Assembly (NCBI RefSeq): GCF_019059575.1
Contig: NW_024881969.1
Span: 124,001 to 188,000 of the forward strand
Source of the DNA: Amphibalanus amphitrite
Lineage: Eukaryota > Arthropoda > Thecostraca > Balanomorpha > Balanidae
DNA: 64,000 nucleotides
Direction: 5' to 3'
Positions 42,297 through 52,900 of this stretch are shown piece by piece (position 1 is the first letter of the stretch; every line of letters begins with the position of its first letter). The notes beneath the pieces were generated by a model that was not told the DNA's origin, ran no database searches, and saw only the letters and a list, made by a program, of their open reading frames with translations. Position numbers and translations under genes: made by a program.

Positions 42297-44288
42297 GACA
42301 TCGCTGATGATCTGCCGGTCTCGATCGGTAGATCGCTCTTCGTGGATGATTTTGCCATTTGGTTTGCCGCTTCAAGCGCTCGGCATATGGCCAGACAGCT
42401 GCAGCTTGCAGTGACGCGGTTGGAGAGATGGAGTCGTGACAACGGTCTTCGTTTTTCAACAACGAAGACCGTCGCTATGCACTTTTGCCGCCGCCGCTGC
42501 GGCGACCTTCCCTTGGGAATCCAGCTCTATGGACAGGTGATTCCTACTCGTCCGGTGGCGAAGTTTCTTGGGATCTTTTTTGACAGTCGTTTAACGTATA
42601 AAGAACATTTTAGAACGCTTCGGGAACGATGTTTTAAATCCCTGAACGTTTTAAAATGTGTCGCCCGCACATCTTATGGTGCGGACCGCAGGACCCTTCT
42701 TCTTCTATATCGATCTATTGTACGATCGAAGCTAGATTACGCTTCTTTTGTCTACGATTCAGCGAGTGAATCTAGCAAGAGGGTCCTGGATACAGTCCAT
42801 CATGCAGCACTCCGAGTAGCCACCGGAGCATTCCGCACCTCGCCCAGGAGCAGCATTCTTGCTGAGGCGCATGAACCGCCACTTTCACTCCGCCGTCAGA
42901 TGTTGGGTATGCGGTACGCGCTGAAACTGCGCCAATTTCCTATGCACCCGACGTACCCATACGTTTTTTCACGGCATGCCACCCGATGTAACGGAAGGTT
43001 ACGACCCTCGTTCGGAGTGCGCATGAAAGAACTGTTTTCAATAGCTGACATAGCATTGCGTAACGTTCGTCGTACCTGGGCTGCGCCCCCTCCACCGTGG
43101 AAAAGTGTCAGTCCACAGGTGGATCTTTCGCTTTCTGCAGTTCCAAAGGGCAAGTTGCTGCCTGCAGAGGCACGAGTCCGAGCCTTGGAACACCTTGCCT
43201 CTTACGATGGTTTTATTCCTGTATTCACAGACGGCTCTAAAACACCTGAGGGAGCGGGCTGTTCTTTCGTCGCTGGCGACGATACCCGTTCATTTTCGTT
43301 GCCATCTTTCGCCTCGGTGTTTTCATCGGAACTTGTTGCCATCGAGAAGGCTTTGTGTTTTATTGAGGTATCGGACGGACCTTTTTACTTGATTTTATCG
43401 GACTCCCTAAGCAGCCTGTTGGCCCTGCGGAGTTTTAATCCAGCCGACCCGATCGTTCAAGACATTTTAGCTCGGCTTCAGTCAGTAGAACAATCGGGTA
43501 AATCTGTTCAGTTCTGCTGGATTCCCAGTCACGTTGGCGTTCATGGCAATGAGCTGGCAGACGCGGCTGCAAGGCGTGCTGCTGCAGCACCCTGCACTCG
43601 TCGGTTGCCATTGCCGGCGCGTGATTTTTACCCTGCTGTACGATCTTTTATTCTAACGGAGTGGCAGGCAGAGTGGCGCCTGCGTGGAGGCAGGAAGCTC
43701 CGAGAGGTGAAGCCGACTCTGGAGCATTGGAGGTCTTGCTCGCAAGACAACAGGTCAAACGAAGTGATTTTATGCAGGCTCCGCATCGGTCATACGTATG
43801 CGACGCATGGCCACCTTCTCCGCGGAGATGAGCAGCCCGTTTGCGGCGGGTGCGCCGTGCCTCTCACCGTCGCCCACGTGCTTTTATCTTGTCGACGCTT
43901 GGAACCGGACCGGACTCGCTACCTGGGCCGCATCGCTCCGGATATCACCGTCCGCCACTTGCTGGGTGACGAGTCACCCTGGGTTTTATCTGGCAACATC
44001 TTTTCCTTTATCCGTTCAATCAAATTCCAAGTAATCTACTCGATCTGATACCAAACCAACTAGTCCATACGTCTATTCTAATCTAGTCCTTACGCCTAGT
44101 CAGCTGTCTTTTACGATACACTTGGAGTATTTTACCCTTCTTTGCTCTTTTTAACCAGCTTTTAGGCTTTTTTAAGCCTTTTATTACGTCGGTTTTCTCG
44201 TGACACACTTGCTTTACTTGTATATAGTTATGGGCGCAAAATGACCTTGTAGTCGGCGCGCCCTTAAGCCCCAATAAACAACAAAAAA
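42297..44288 (+). mobile_element. LINE C, 5'-truncated, with 13-bp TSD
   Basis: The insertion starts inside the RT domain (DIADDLPVSIGRSLFVDDF) and ends with the family 3' UTR (TGGGCGCAAAATGACC to an AACAACAAAAAA tail). The direct repeat GAGAGCAGTCGGG flanks it at 42284-42296 and 44289-44301. The reading frame is open to its natural stop, so the copy is young. Confidence 0.9.
42300..44048 (+). pseudogene. LINE C ORF2 C-terminal part (RT catalytic motif to C-terminus)
   Basis: 583 codons remain, from just before FVDDFAIWF (RT catalytic Asp pair) through the thumb (LRFSTTKTVAMHFCRRRC), the RNase H domain (FTDGSKTPEGAGC, then LILSDSLSSLLAL and WIPSHVGVHGNELADAA) and a C-terminal zinc-like Cys/His segment (CGGCAVPLTVAHVLLSC). 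The endonuclease and the first half of RT are missing, so no autonomous activity is possible. It is closer to LINE B than to LINE A around the FVDD motif. Confidence 0.9.
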
Positions 44289-44744
44289 GAGAGCAGTCGG
44301 GTGCTCGATGTCCGTACCGGACGGCAGTCAGACACCAAGAGCCCCGATCTTCTCTCCCCTGCTTTCGTCTCGTCCCTCGCCCGAGTAGGCCACGCCCCCA
44401 TCAGCCGCCTCGAGGCTAAAGATGGCGGCCGATGTGGCCGTGCGGTTCCCGCCGCGATTGCCTCCTTTCAGACCCCTGCCTAAATATCCCACGCGTACAA
44501 TTTTAACAAAACCAAGGTAAACTAAAACGGACACTAACTCAACCCTAATCTCTAAACTGGTACGGCCGCTCTCCCGCTCCCCTACATATTACCCCCCTCT
44601 CCGGTAGGGGGGGGGGGACAAAGTAAGGGACAAATTCCCTTACTTTCCGGAAGAGGGGCATTAAGTTCATTTGTCTCGCACATTTCCGCAGCTGTGCGCG
44701 CCTTCGCGGTGTTCCAAGGAGAGTTCCAGGAGAGTCCAAGGAGA

Positions 44745-44877
44745 GCGCAGGAGAGTTCCAAGAAACACGTCAAAACCATTAGTGGACATTTAGCAGGCTA
44801 AAAGCGTTGCAAGAGAGACATGCGTGTGTTGAGATGTTCAGAGAGCGCCGGCTCCGGCTGCTGAGTGTCCTGGCGCC
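44745..44877. repeat. 133-bp block duplicated exactly at 54965-55097
   Basis: The two copies are identical over 133 bases as read (start GCGCAGGAGAGTTCC, end GTGTCCTGGCGCC). This one lies between gag and the 3' LTR of the older LTR element, suggesting it is part of that element's interior. Confidence 0.85.
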
Positions 44878-44908
44878 TGTCCGCCTGTCGCCGAATCGGT
44901 GTGAGGCT

Positions 44909-46760
44909 TTACATGTTTCCCGGCTGCGCTTGACCTCTGTTTGACCTACCCTGCTGTTGGTTTTGCGGACGCTGGGCAGAAGCATTGGCTGCCTGTCGCT
45001 TACGACAGATTCGTTGTACGTGGCCTATCAGGCCACAGTAGTAGCAGATTGGCCGGCGATCTGGCGTCCATTGATAGATCGGCTTTTGCCTAGAATTTTG
45101 TCTGAAATTCCCAGGGTTTGATTGATGTTGGCCCGGCTGAAATGGCGGTTGATGGAAGAATTGGCCCGGGGGCGGTTGATTGATGGGGGGCGGATACCTT
45201 TGGTCAGCTGTCTGCCATTGATAGTTTTGGTGAACCTGAGGTCTGACTTGAAAAGAGTCGTCGGTGCGCTTCACTAGTACTTCTAGTAGGTCTCTGACCT
45301 CAGATAGGTCACTAGTTTGTGCAGTGACCGCGGGCGCGGGTGTGACGGCATTGCAATCCATGGGCTCTGCTTTGTTTTTTGAATGATCACGATAAGTAGC
45401 TAGCTCTGTCCTCAGTTTGATTTGATCCATAGCTATATGATATGCTTCTGTCGGGCTTTTTGGTCGGCGGGTCGCTATGCGCTCTTGTAGTTTTCTGTCA
45501 GTGATTCCGTTGATGAATGTCCTAGTAATGGCTTCTACCACACTATGTAGATTCATCCATTTTCTCTTTGTAGGCCTGGCGTGAGAGCGCTTGAAGTCGT
45601 TCGGCGTTATGGGGAATTGACTCGTTTGGTCTCTGGACAAATGTCTGCGCTGAGAAAAAAGTTGACTCTTCCCAGTAGTGGGGGAGAGTTGTCATTTTTG
45701 GTTCAGCCAAAACTCACTTTGCTCAAAACTCTAGCAAAACTCCACATTTACTCTTACTGTATTCTCCTAAAACTACTTGAATATTCTTTCGACTCTTAGT
45801 TAACTCTGTTGAAACCCTTTCAAAACTCCGGAATACTCTTGTGACTCTTAATAAATTCTTTCATGACACGTCCAAAACTCTGGAACAACCCTGGTGACTC
45901 CTACAAAATGCTTCGATGCTCTCTTTAAACTCCTTTGTAACCCTTCCAAAGATCCCTTTCCAGGCCCGACTCTTTTAAAACTCTCACAAAACTGTACCCG
46001 TATCCTGCTAAAACTCTACCCAAACCACACTCGAACTCTTCTTTATTTCCAGCTAAATTCCCCAAAAGCGTTCTCAAAGACGTGCCTAAGAATCCGGAAG
46101 AAAACTCAAACAATTTTAAAGTTGAAATGTATTTATTTCCTAAGATTTCGTGTCGCGCGCACAGTCCGACACCAGCGGCGCCCGAACGGCCCGCGCTGTT
46201 CGCACCGGCCGGCCGCCAGCGAGCGAGCGAGCGCAGGGGCCGGCGGCGCGACGAAGAGCGCACTCCCGCCCGCCCCCGCCGTCCGCCAACACGGGAAGGC
46301 ACCAGGAAACGATGGACAGAAAACAGAGAGCGGGAGAACAGCCGCACAAGAAGAATGAAGCTTTTGTTTGGCTGTGTCAGCATCATCTAGGTAATGATAA
46401 CGTTGGGACATGAGAGCTTTGAAACGGGCCCACGAGTCAATCGACGGTGATACTTCGTGAAAGTAGTCTAGAGCTGTACCTTTGAGCGTTTGGCTAGCGG
46501 CCCAAAGGGTTTGTTCTTCATGGCCTTTTAGCGCCATATGTAGATTGTCCATTTCAGCCAGTCATTTGCTAAAATGATTGCTACTCGTGCCGTCAAAGTG
46601 ATGTTTACCAGCTACCGCCTGGTTAGTCATTAACTGGTTTTTGAGGATGCCAAAGCCTTGCATCATTGCATCTATCATTGGTCCCGAGGGAGCAGAAGCA
46701 GAAGCATGCGAGCGAGACGTTTCCGGATGAGCCATCGAGACAATCAATTGACCGTTAACC
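44909..46760 (-). pseudogene. Gag of the older LTR element, with nonsense codon and foreign insert
   Basis: The N-terminal part (46760-46360) has HHFDGTSSNHFSK, an in-frame TGA where Trp is expected, then LAEMDNLHMALKGHEEQTLW and RFKALMSQRYHYLDDADTAK. About 700 bp of unrelated sequence (about 45650-46350) interrupts it. The C-terminal part (45650-44909) resumes with QRPNESIPHNAERLQALSRQ, shifts frame, gives RTFINGITDRKLQERIATRR and ends with a CCHC knuckle (CYYCGLIGHVQRIC). Gag binds and packages RNA. It is related in layout to the gag at 29622-30609, but that copy lacks the knuckle. Confidence 0.75.
45650..46350. other. Unrelated insert splitting gag
   Basis: The left two-thirds is a degenerate repeat of CCAAAACTCTGGAACAAC-type words. 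The right third is very GC-rich (46150-46290). No clean target duplication or terminal repeat was seen, so its nature is open. Confidence 0.5.
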
Positions 46761-46779
46761 AACCGTGAGAATACAAAAC

Positions 46780-47201
46780 TTTATTCGCTACGCAATATAT
46801 ATATACGCACAAAAAGAAGAATCAAGAAAAAAGAATTTAGTTGCCGCTTGGGAGTTGTCGGGACGTACCTGTTTGTGGTTGTCCGGTCGTTGGAGAGGGG
46901 TGCACACACACTGCACTACCACTCGTCTGAGTCGCGGTTTAGCTAGCTGGGAAGTTGCACTTGGAGTTGTCCGGCGGCGTTCGCGCAAGCGGCGGGCGCG
47001 TGATTGTCAGAGTTGGCGGATGACGGTGGTGTCAAACCACGGAGGGGTGGTAGCTCTTCCAGGCTCTGCGACTCGGTTCGCGGTACGGACCCGGAGCAGC
47101 GTTTGCGCTGCGGCAGCTGGCGCTTGCGAAGCAGGAGGTGCTTCAGCTGGGTGGTTTTGAAGTGGTCCGGGTTGGCGCCTTCAAGGCGGCAGCAGCGCTC
47201 C
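46780..47201. other. No gene; flank between LTR-element gag and LINE A
   Basis: Short TA-rich run at 46795-46806 and GC-rich sequence with only shadow ORFs. It ends at the LINE A target duplication (47202-47214). Confidence 0.4.
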
Positions 47202-47214
47202 AGGCACGGCGGGC

Positions 47215-47560
47215 CCCCGCAGGGGGCTGACCGTGGTCAGAGCTGCTGCTTAGCCGAGGTCATCTGGCCCCGGCTTTGCGGCGGCTGTGACTTCGGCCAG
47301 TAAGGGGAGTAGCGCCCCCTCGGCCCCAGCTTGACGCGCGTTTGACCTGGACTTGCTTTGGTTGCCGGATGGATTGTCTGCAGGATTGGCCCCGCAGGGG
47401 GTTGGCAGTGGCCTGGGTCGCTGTTGGACTGGGCTCCTTGGGCCCTCGCCCCGCGTCGGCCCTGGCCTCGGCCAGCAAGGGGAGTAGCGCCCCCTCGGCC
47501 CCAGCTTGACCCACGCTTGCTTACGATTTGCTCTTGATCACTGGATGGACAGATGGTACG
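47215..47560 (+). promoter_or_regulatory. Tandem 5'-UTR units of LINE A
   Basis: Two copies of a unit of about 175 bp start CCCCGCAGGGGG at 47215 and 47390 and share AAGGGGAGTAGCGCCCCCTC. A shorter diverged copy starts near 47703 (CCCGCAGGAACACAGCCG). Tandem 5' monomers act as internal promoters in some LINEs; a promoter role here is inferred. Confidence 0.65.
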
Positions 47561-48219
47561 GCCCGACTTTTCTTGGTTTCCGTGGTTTTGTTTCTCTTGA
47601 GCGGTCTTTGTTTGCTTTTGCTTTGCTTCTCACCGGATGTCCGCGTTTCGCTCGATCACAGCTTTCTGGTTCCTTTCCCTTTTTTTTTCGTTGTTTTTTG
47701 CACCCGCAGGAACACAGCCGATTTGGGCTAGTGTAAGGGGAGTGGCGTCCCCTCGGGTACCAGCCGGTTTTACTAGGCTAGGCGAGCCGACCCGTACCCC
47801 AGGACAACGGGATCCTGGAGGTTGAGCCCCCCACCGTGCGGAGCCAGTCGCGGTGGCTGGGCAACACGCCTCTTTGGCCCTGAGTTCTGTAAGGGCGGGA
47901 CACTCAGTGGGGCGCCGCACTTGAGGAGCCATTCCCAGTCGTGATGCCGCCGGGGGTGGTGTCGGAGAGGTGTCGCCGGCGGGGTTCGGGCACTTGTGCT
48001 CGTCCTCCGTCGGTGGGGCTGATCTGTCGCTGCCCCTGGCGGTGACTCGGCTAGGCGTCAAGGGAGGAGGCGGTATCCGACCGTGGGGGGTGGTGAGTCT
48101 CTCTCTCCCCCTCGGAAGGTGCCGCCAAGTCCCGTACAGTCAGCTCGGCCGTCCCAGGCCTTGTAGCGGCGCCGTTGCGGAGCGTCGGCGGCCGAGCTGG
48201 CGGAGACCAACAGACTCGC

Positions 48220-49935
48220 ATGGATACCTTGACCAACCCCTCCTCCCCCTCTCTCACCAATCCCTCGGCTTCGGCCGATTCTCGCCCGCCGGCCTCGGCC
48301 GACGGGCGAACGTTGCACGTTCAAAGACCGAAAAATCCCAGAATCCTCATCTTCCGGAGCGCAGACAGGGAGCTGAGCTCCTTGTCGCCCTTCCAGCGAA
48401 AGGACGGTTGTGACCGGTTTGGCAGCATCGTCCGCTGCGACCGCATGCGGGACGGAGCACTTGAGGTGGAGTTCCGGAAAAGCGAAGAGGCGACGAATGC
48501 CTTAACTGCCACTCGATTCGTGTACTCGGAAGGACGTGCCTCCGGTCGGAAGCTCGTTTCCTTGCCGCTGACGGTGGAGCCACACCGCTCCAAGAACTCC
48601 TCTCGAGGAGTTATAAACTGCTTCGACTTGAGGAACGTGAGTGACGAGGACATAGCGGACGGGCTCTCGGAGTACGGCGTGACAGCCGCCCGCCGCATCC
48701 TCACGCGAAGAGGCACGGTCCCGACAAATAACATCATTCTGACATTTGACACCACCGACATGCCGAACGAGGTCCGTGTGGGGTACATCAAGGTCCGCGT
48801 GCGCCCATACGTCCCGGCACCCATGCGCTGCTATCGGTGCCAGAGGTTCGGCCACACGAAGGACAACTGCCGGGGTAGACCCACATGCTCCAAGTGCGCT
48901 TCTCAGGACCACACTGACGATACGTGCGACTCGGAGACCCCTCGATGCGTCAACTGCGGAGAGGGGCAGAAACCGCACTCCGCGTATGACAGGTCCTGCC
49001 CTACATACGTCAAGGAAAAGGAGATCAACACCATCAAGGCTACCAGGAATCTGTCATTCAAAGAGGCCCGGGAGGTATATAACCAAAATCACCCGAAGAC
49101 CTCGTATGCCCAGAAGGTGAAAGTGACAAACGCTACCGATGCCTCCCAGATGAGCGTGGCACAGCTCGTGCAGCTTCTCAAAAGATTTGGCCTCACTGTC
49201 GTAGCCACTGGTGACTCCGCGGACTCTTCGGCGCCTGGTGCGCCGCCGAGTGACACAGAGCAGACTGCTCAAGAGTCAGTGTGGGGTCCACCCAGTCCCG
49301 CTCCAGCTGCGAGCGGTGAAGGAGACGATTGGACCGTCGTCCAGCGCCGACAGGGTGGTCGGCGCCCCCCGGCGCAGGGTAAGGCGCCATCCACCCCGCC
49401 CCGCCCCCGACCGCCCACGGCGGTGCAGGAGGCTCTGCGGCGGGGAGAAGAGGAGAGGAGGGCACGAGAGGCGAGGAGGGCTCGCCTCGTTCAAAAGGCC
49501 ATCGAGGCTAAGGAGGCCTCTGTTGCCGCCTCCGCCTCCGGGAGTGCCAATGCGGCTGTCGCCGCTGACACCCCGGAGACCCCTCAGGCGGGGACTCGGC
49601 CCATCATGGGTCCCCCGCCGCCTCCTCCACCTCCGCAGCGGCGGCCACCACCGCCGCTGCCAGAGACGCCTGTGTCGAGGACACAGGCCGCCGCCTCGAC
49701 ATCCCCGTCGGGGCGGCAACAGCCTTCCGCGGCTCCAGGGCGCCTCGCCAAGCGGCAGACGCCCCCGAGCTGGTCGCCCTCGGAGGGTGACGCCCCCCGG
49801 GCGAAAAAGCCCCAGCAGGGCTCGAGCCACGCCCGATCTGCCTCTGCTGAAGGGAGGCTACACCGAGAGGGCTCGGGGCATCCCCGTATCCGTTACGGGG
49901 GGAGCGCCTCCTCGGAGTTAGAGGACCTAGTCTAG
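48220..49935 (+). CDS. LINE A ORF1 (Gag-like, three CCHC knuckles)
   Basis: 571 codons from ATG at 48220 (context CTCGCATGG) to TAG at 49933-49935. The frame is open further upstream, but no ATG precedes. Residues about 45-190 form an RRM-like nucleic-acid-binding region (ILIFRSADRELSSLSPFQRK, NIILTFDTTDMPNEVRVGYI). Zinc knuckles follow at about 204-217 (CYRCQRFGHTKDNC), 223-236 (CSKCASQDHTDDTC) and 243-260 (CVNCGEGQKPHSAYDRSC). The C-terminal 250 residues are Pro/Ala/Arg rich with a poly-Pro run. The protein should form the RNP with LINE RNA. It is nearly identical to LINE B ORF1. The stop is followed by an open frame leading into ORF2. Confidence 0.92.
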   Translation: MDTLTNPSSPSLTNPSASADSRPPASADGRTLHVQRPKNPRILIFRSADRELSSLSPFQRKDGCDRFGSIVRCDRMRDGALEVEFRKSEEATNALTATRFVYSEGRASGRKLVSLPLTVEPHRSKNSSRGVINCFDLRNVSDEDIADGLSEYGVTAARRILTRRGTVPTNNIILTFDTTDMPNEVRVGYIKVRVRPYVPAPMRCYRCQRFGHTKDNCRGRPTCSKCASQDHTDDTCDSETPRCVNCGEGQKPHSAYDRSCPTYVKEKEINTIKATRNLSFKEAREVYNQNHPKTSYAQKVKVTNATDASQMSVAQLVQLLKRFGLTVVATGDSADSSAPGAPPSDTEQTAQESVWGPPSPAPAASGEGDDWTVVQRRQGGRRPPAQGKAPSTPPRPRPPTAVQEALRRGEEERRAREARRARLVQKAIEAKEASVAASASGSANAAVAADTPETPQAGTRPIMGPPPPPPPPQRRPPPPLPETPVSRTQAAASTSPSGRQQPSAAPGRLAKRQTPPSWSPSEGDAPRAKKPQQGSSHARSASAEGRLHREGSGHPRIRYGGSASSELEDLV

Positions 49936-52900
49936 TCTTTCAGTCTAGTCATCTCCTCTTTTATCCTTTTATCTCTCTCGCGCTATTGCGCTTTTTTACC
50001 AGGTGCATTTCTCTCGGTGCTTTTTACCTTTTTTGTGGTCAGTCAGGTATCTGTGTGCGCCTTTGCCTCATGTTATACGCGCCCTTTCTGCGCCTTTTTA
50101 ACTACGCCTTTTATTCTACAGTGGAACTGTAGAGGCCTCCGGGCCAACTACCAGGACCTACAGTCTCTTATCCGTTGGCGCACACCCCTTGTTTTAGGTC
50201 TCCAGGAGACCAAGCTAGCGCCAAACGTTACCTTTGCCATCAAGGGCTACTCTGTTTTTAGAAGAGACCTGGACACCCCGACCATTGCCCATGGAGGTGT
50301 GCTTCTGGCGGTTCACCACAGCGTACCTGCGCGCCAGGTGCCGCTGCAGACTCCCCTGCAGGCGGTGGCCGCTAGAGTTGATTTCAACCACCGGGAACTA
50401 ACTGTATGCTCTTTATACCTTCCACCAGGTATAGCGCTCCCGGTGGCTGAGCTGCATCGACTCGTCGATGAGCTTCCACCTCCGGTCCTGGTAGTCGGCG
50501 ATTTTAATGCCCATAGCCTGGCGTGGGGATGCGACACGACTGGCACTCGTGGTCGACTTTTAGAATCTTTTATCCGCGATGAGGCGCTGTGTATTTTAAA
50601 TACAGGACAGCGCACCCATTTTACAACACCCTCCGGTCAAACATCGGCTCTGGACCTGAGCTTAGTCAGTCCACGGCTAGCTCAGCTTTTTACCTGGTCC
50701 GTCCATGACGACCCACTCGGGAGCGACCACTTCCCAGTGTGGCTGGAGCACCAGGAGTCCCCAGTGTCAGGCAACCGACCACCTAGGTGGAATGTTCGGA
50801 AAGCCGACTGGGGCGAATTCCAGGCCGCTGTAGAGGCCTCTGTTTTATCCAGAGCCGACCCCTCTGTGATGTCTACAGAGGATTTTACATGTTTACTCAT
50901 TGACTCCGCAAACGGGTGCATACCCAAGACGTCGAGTCAGCCTCGTCGTCCTCCGGTCCCGTGGTGGACCAAGGAATGCGGAGATGCGATTCGTGCCAGG
51001 AAGCGCGCTTTTAAAAAGTTTGACCGGAGTAGTACTACTGAGAACCTCATCGCTTTTAAGAGAGCGCGGGCTTTTGCCCGACGCGTTTTAAAGGAGGCAA
51101 AGGCTGTTTCATGGCGCACTTACGTAAGTTCCTTAAACCGTTTTACTCCTACGACCCAAATATGGGCACGCATGAAGCGCATTGAAGGCCGGTTCAGCTC
51201 TGTTCCGCTTCCGGTTTTAAGAGTGAACAACACGGACATATCTCACCCTTCAGACGTCGCAGAGACGATAGGCCGTGCACTCTATCAGCGCTGCCGAGGA
51301 GAGCAGTCCTCACGACCTGCACCAGCCGCCGTGGACTTCAGAACAGCTGAAAATTTGGTGTACAACGAGCCTTTCTCTATGGCTGAACTCACGTCTGCCA
51401 TCAGCTCGTTGCGCAGCGTCTCAGAAGGTCCGGATGCTGTCCACAACGACATGCTCCGTCATCTCCCGGCAGTTGCCCTCGAGGCGCTGCTAGCAACTTT
51501 CAATTCGCTGTGGGAGACTGGCACTTTCCCTGAGACCTGGCGGGAAGCCACTATCATTCCTATCTTGAAGGCTGGCAAGTCGGGACATGACCCTCTCCAC
51601 TATCGGCCCATCTCTCTCACATCATCGCTTTCAAAGCTGATGGAGAAGATGGTCAATGTGCGTCTTAGCTGGTTTCTGGAACATCACGGTGTTTTTACAA
51701 ACGCCCAGTGCGGTTTTAGAAAGCACCGCAGCCCTGTTGACCACATTTTAGCCCTCGACACCGAGATACGCACCTGTTTTACTGAAAAGAAGCACCTTGG
51801 AGCATTGTTCTTTGATATTGAGGCGGCCTATGATACAGTGTTACGACACAGAATACTTTCCAAAGTACATAAGTACGGCATACGTGGCCGAATGGGTCTC
51901 TTTATCAAGAACTTTTTATCGGGTCGTCGGTTCAAAGTCCGTGTTGGCAGCCGTCTTTCGAGCAGTTTTATTCAGGAGAACGGAGTTCCTCAGGGCGGAG
52001 TGCTCAGTGTGGCGCTGTTCGCTGTGGCGATCAATGACATTGGCGACAATCTCGCACCATCTATCGGCAAATCACTATTTGTCGATGATTTCGCAATCTG
52101 GTTTTCAGCTACGACCGCCCGTCACGTTGCCAGACAGTTGCAGCTCGCTGTAACCCGTCTGGAGAGGTGGAGCGACGACAACGGCCTTCGTTTTTCAACA
52201 ACGAAGACCGTCGCTATGCACTTTTGCCGCCGCCGCTGTGACGACTTAGCCTTGGGAATCAAGCTCCATGGACAGGTGATTCCTACTCGGCCGGTGGCGA
52301 AGTTTCTTGGAATCTTTTTTGACAGTCGTTTGACGTATAGAGAACATTTTAGAACGCTTCGGGAACGATGTTTTAAATCCCTGAACGTTTTAAAATGTGT
52401 CGCCCGCACATCTTATGGTGCGGACCGCAGGACCCTTCTTCTTCTCTATCGATCGATTATACGATCGAAGCTGGATTACGCTTCCTTTGTCTATGATTCA
52501 GCGAGTGAATCCAGCAAGAAGGTCTTGGATACAGTCCATCATGCAGCACTCCGAATAGCCACCGGAGCATTCCGCACCTCGCCCAGGAGCAGCATTCTTG
52601 CTGAGGCGCACGAGCCGCCACTTTCTCTCCGCCGCCAGACGCTGGGGATGCGTTATGCTCTTAAACTACGTCAATTCCCGACGCATCCGACGTACCCGTA
52701 CGTCTTTTCGCGTCACATTGCTTCACCTGGTAATGGGACGAGTCATCCATTCGGAGCACGCATGAGAGGTTTATTCTCTACATCGAATATAGACTTGCGC
52801 GGCGTTCGGCGTATCTGGGGAACGCCTTCTCCACCCTGGAGAAACGCCCCGCCGCAGGTAGACCTCTCGCTTTCCGAAGTAAAAAAGGATAGCCTGCTGT

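Larger units (their letters stand above)
41713..44586 (-). mobile_element. Third LTR copy, split by LINE C
   Basis: 41713-42296 plus 44302-44586 aligns end to end with the LTRs at 27822 and 32456, with much more divergence (starts TGTAACCCC on the plus strand, ends CCCTACA). It is followed at 44587 by a polypurine tract on the minus strand and then by gag-related sequence to 46760. It is therefore the 3' LTR of an older relative of the gag-only element. No 5' LTR was found at the other end. Confidence 0.75.

Noticed and set aside
48001..48413. ORFs in the LINE A 5' UTR (for example 47970-48413)
   Set aside because: They overlap the ORF1 start in another frame and have no recognisable domain; probably GC-rich shadows, although the LINE B counterpart is also open in part.
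49211..49921. 236-codon ORF overlapping LINE A ORF1 (also in LINE B)
   Set aside because: Out-of-frame shadow in GC-rich Pro/Arg coding sequence, lacking any domain. Conservation follows from ORF1 identity.
50017..50019. GTG as a conventional ORF2 start
   Set aside because: GTG is not a normal start in animal nuclear genes. The frame is open further upstream to ORF1's TAG, so this position has no special support.
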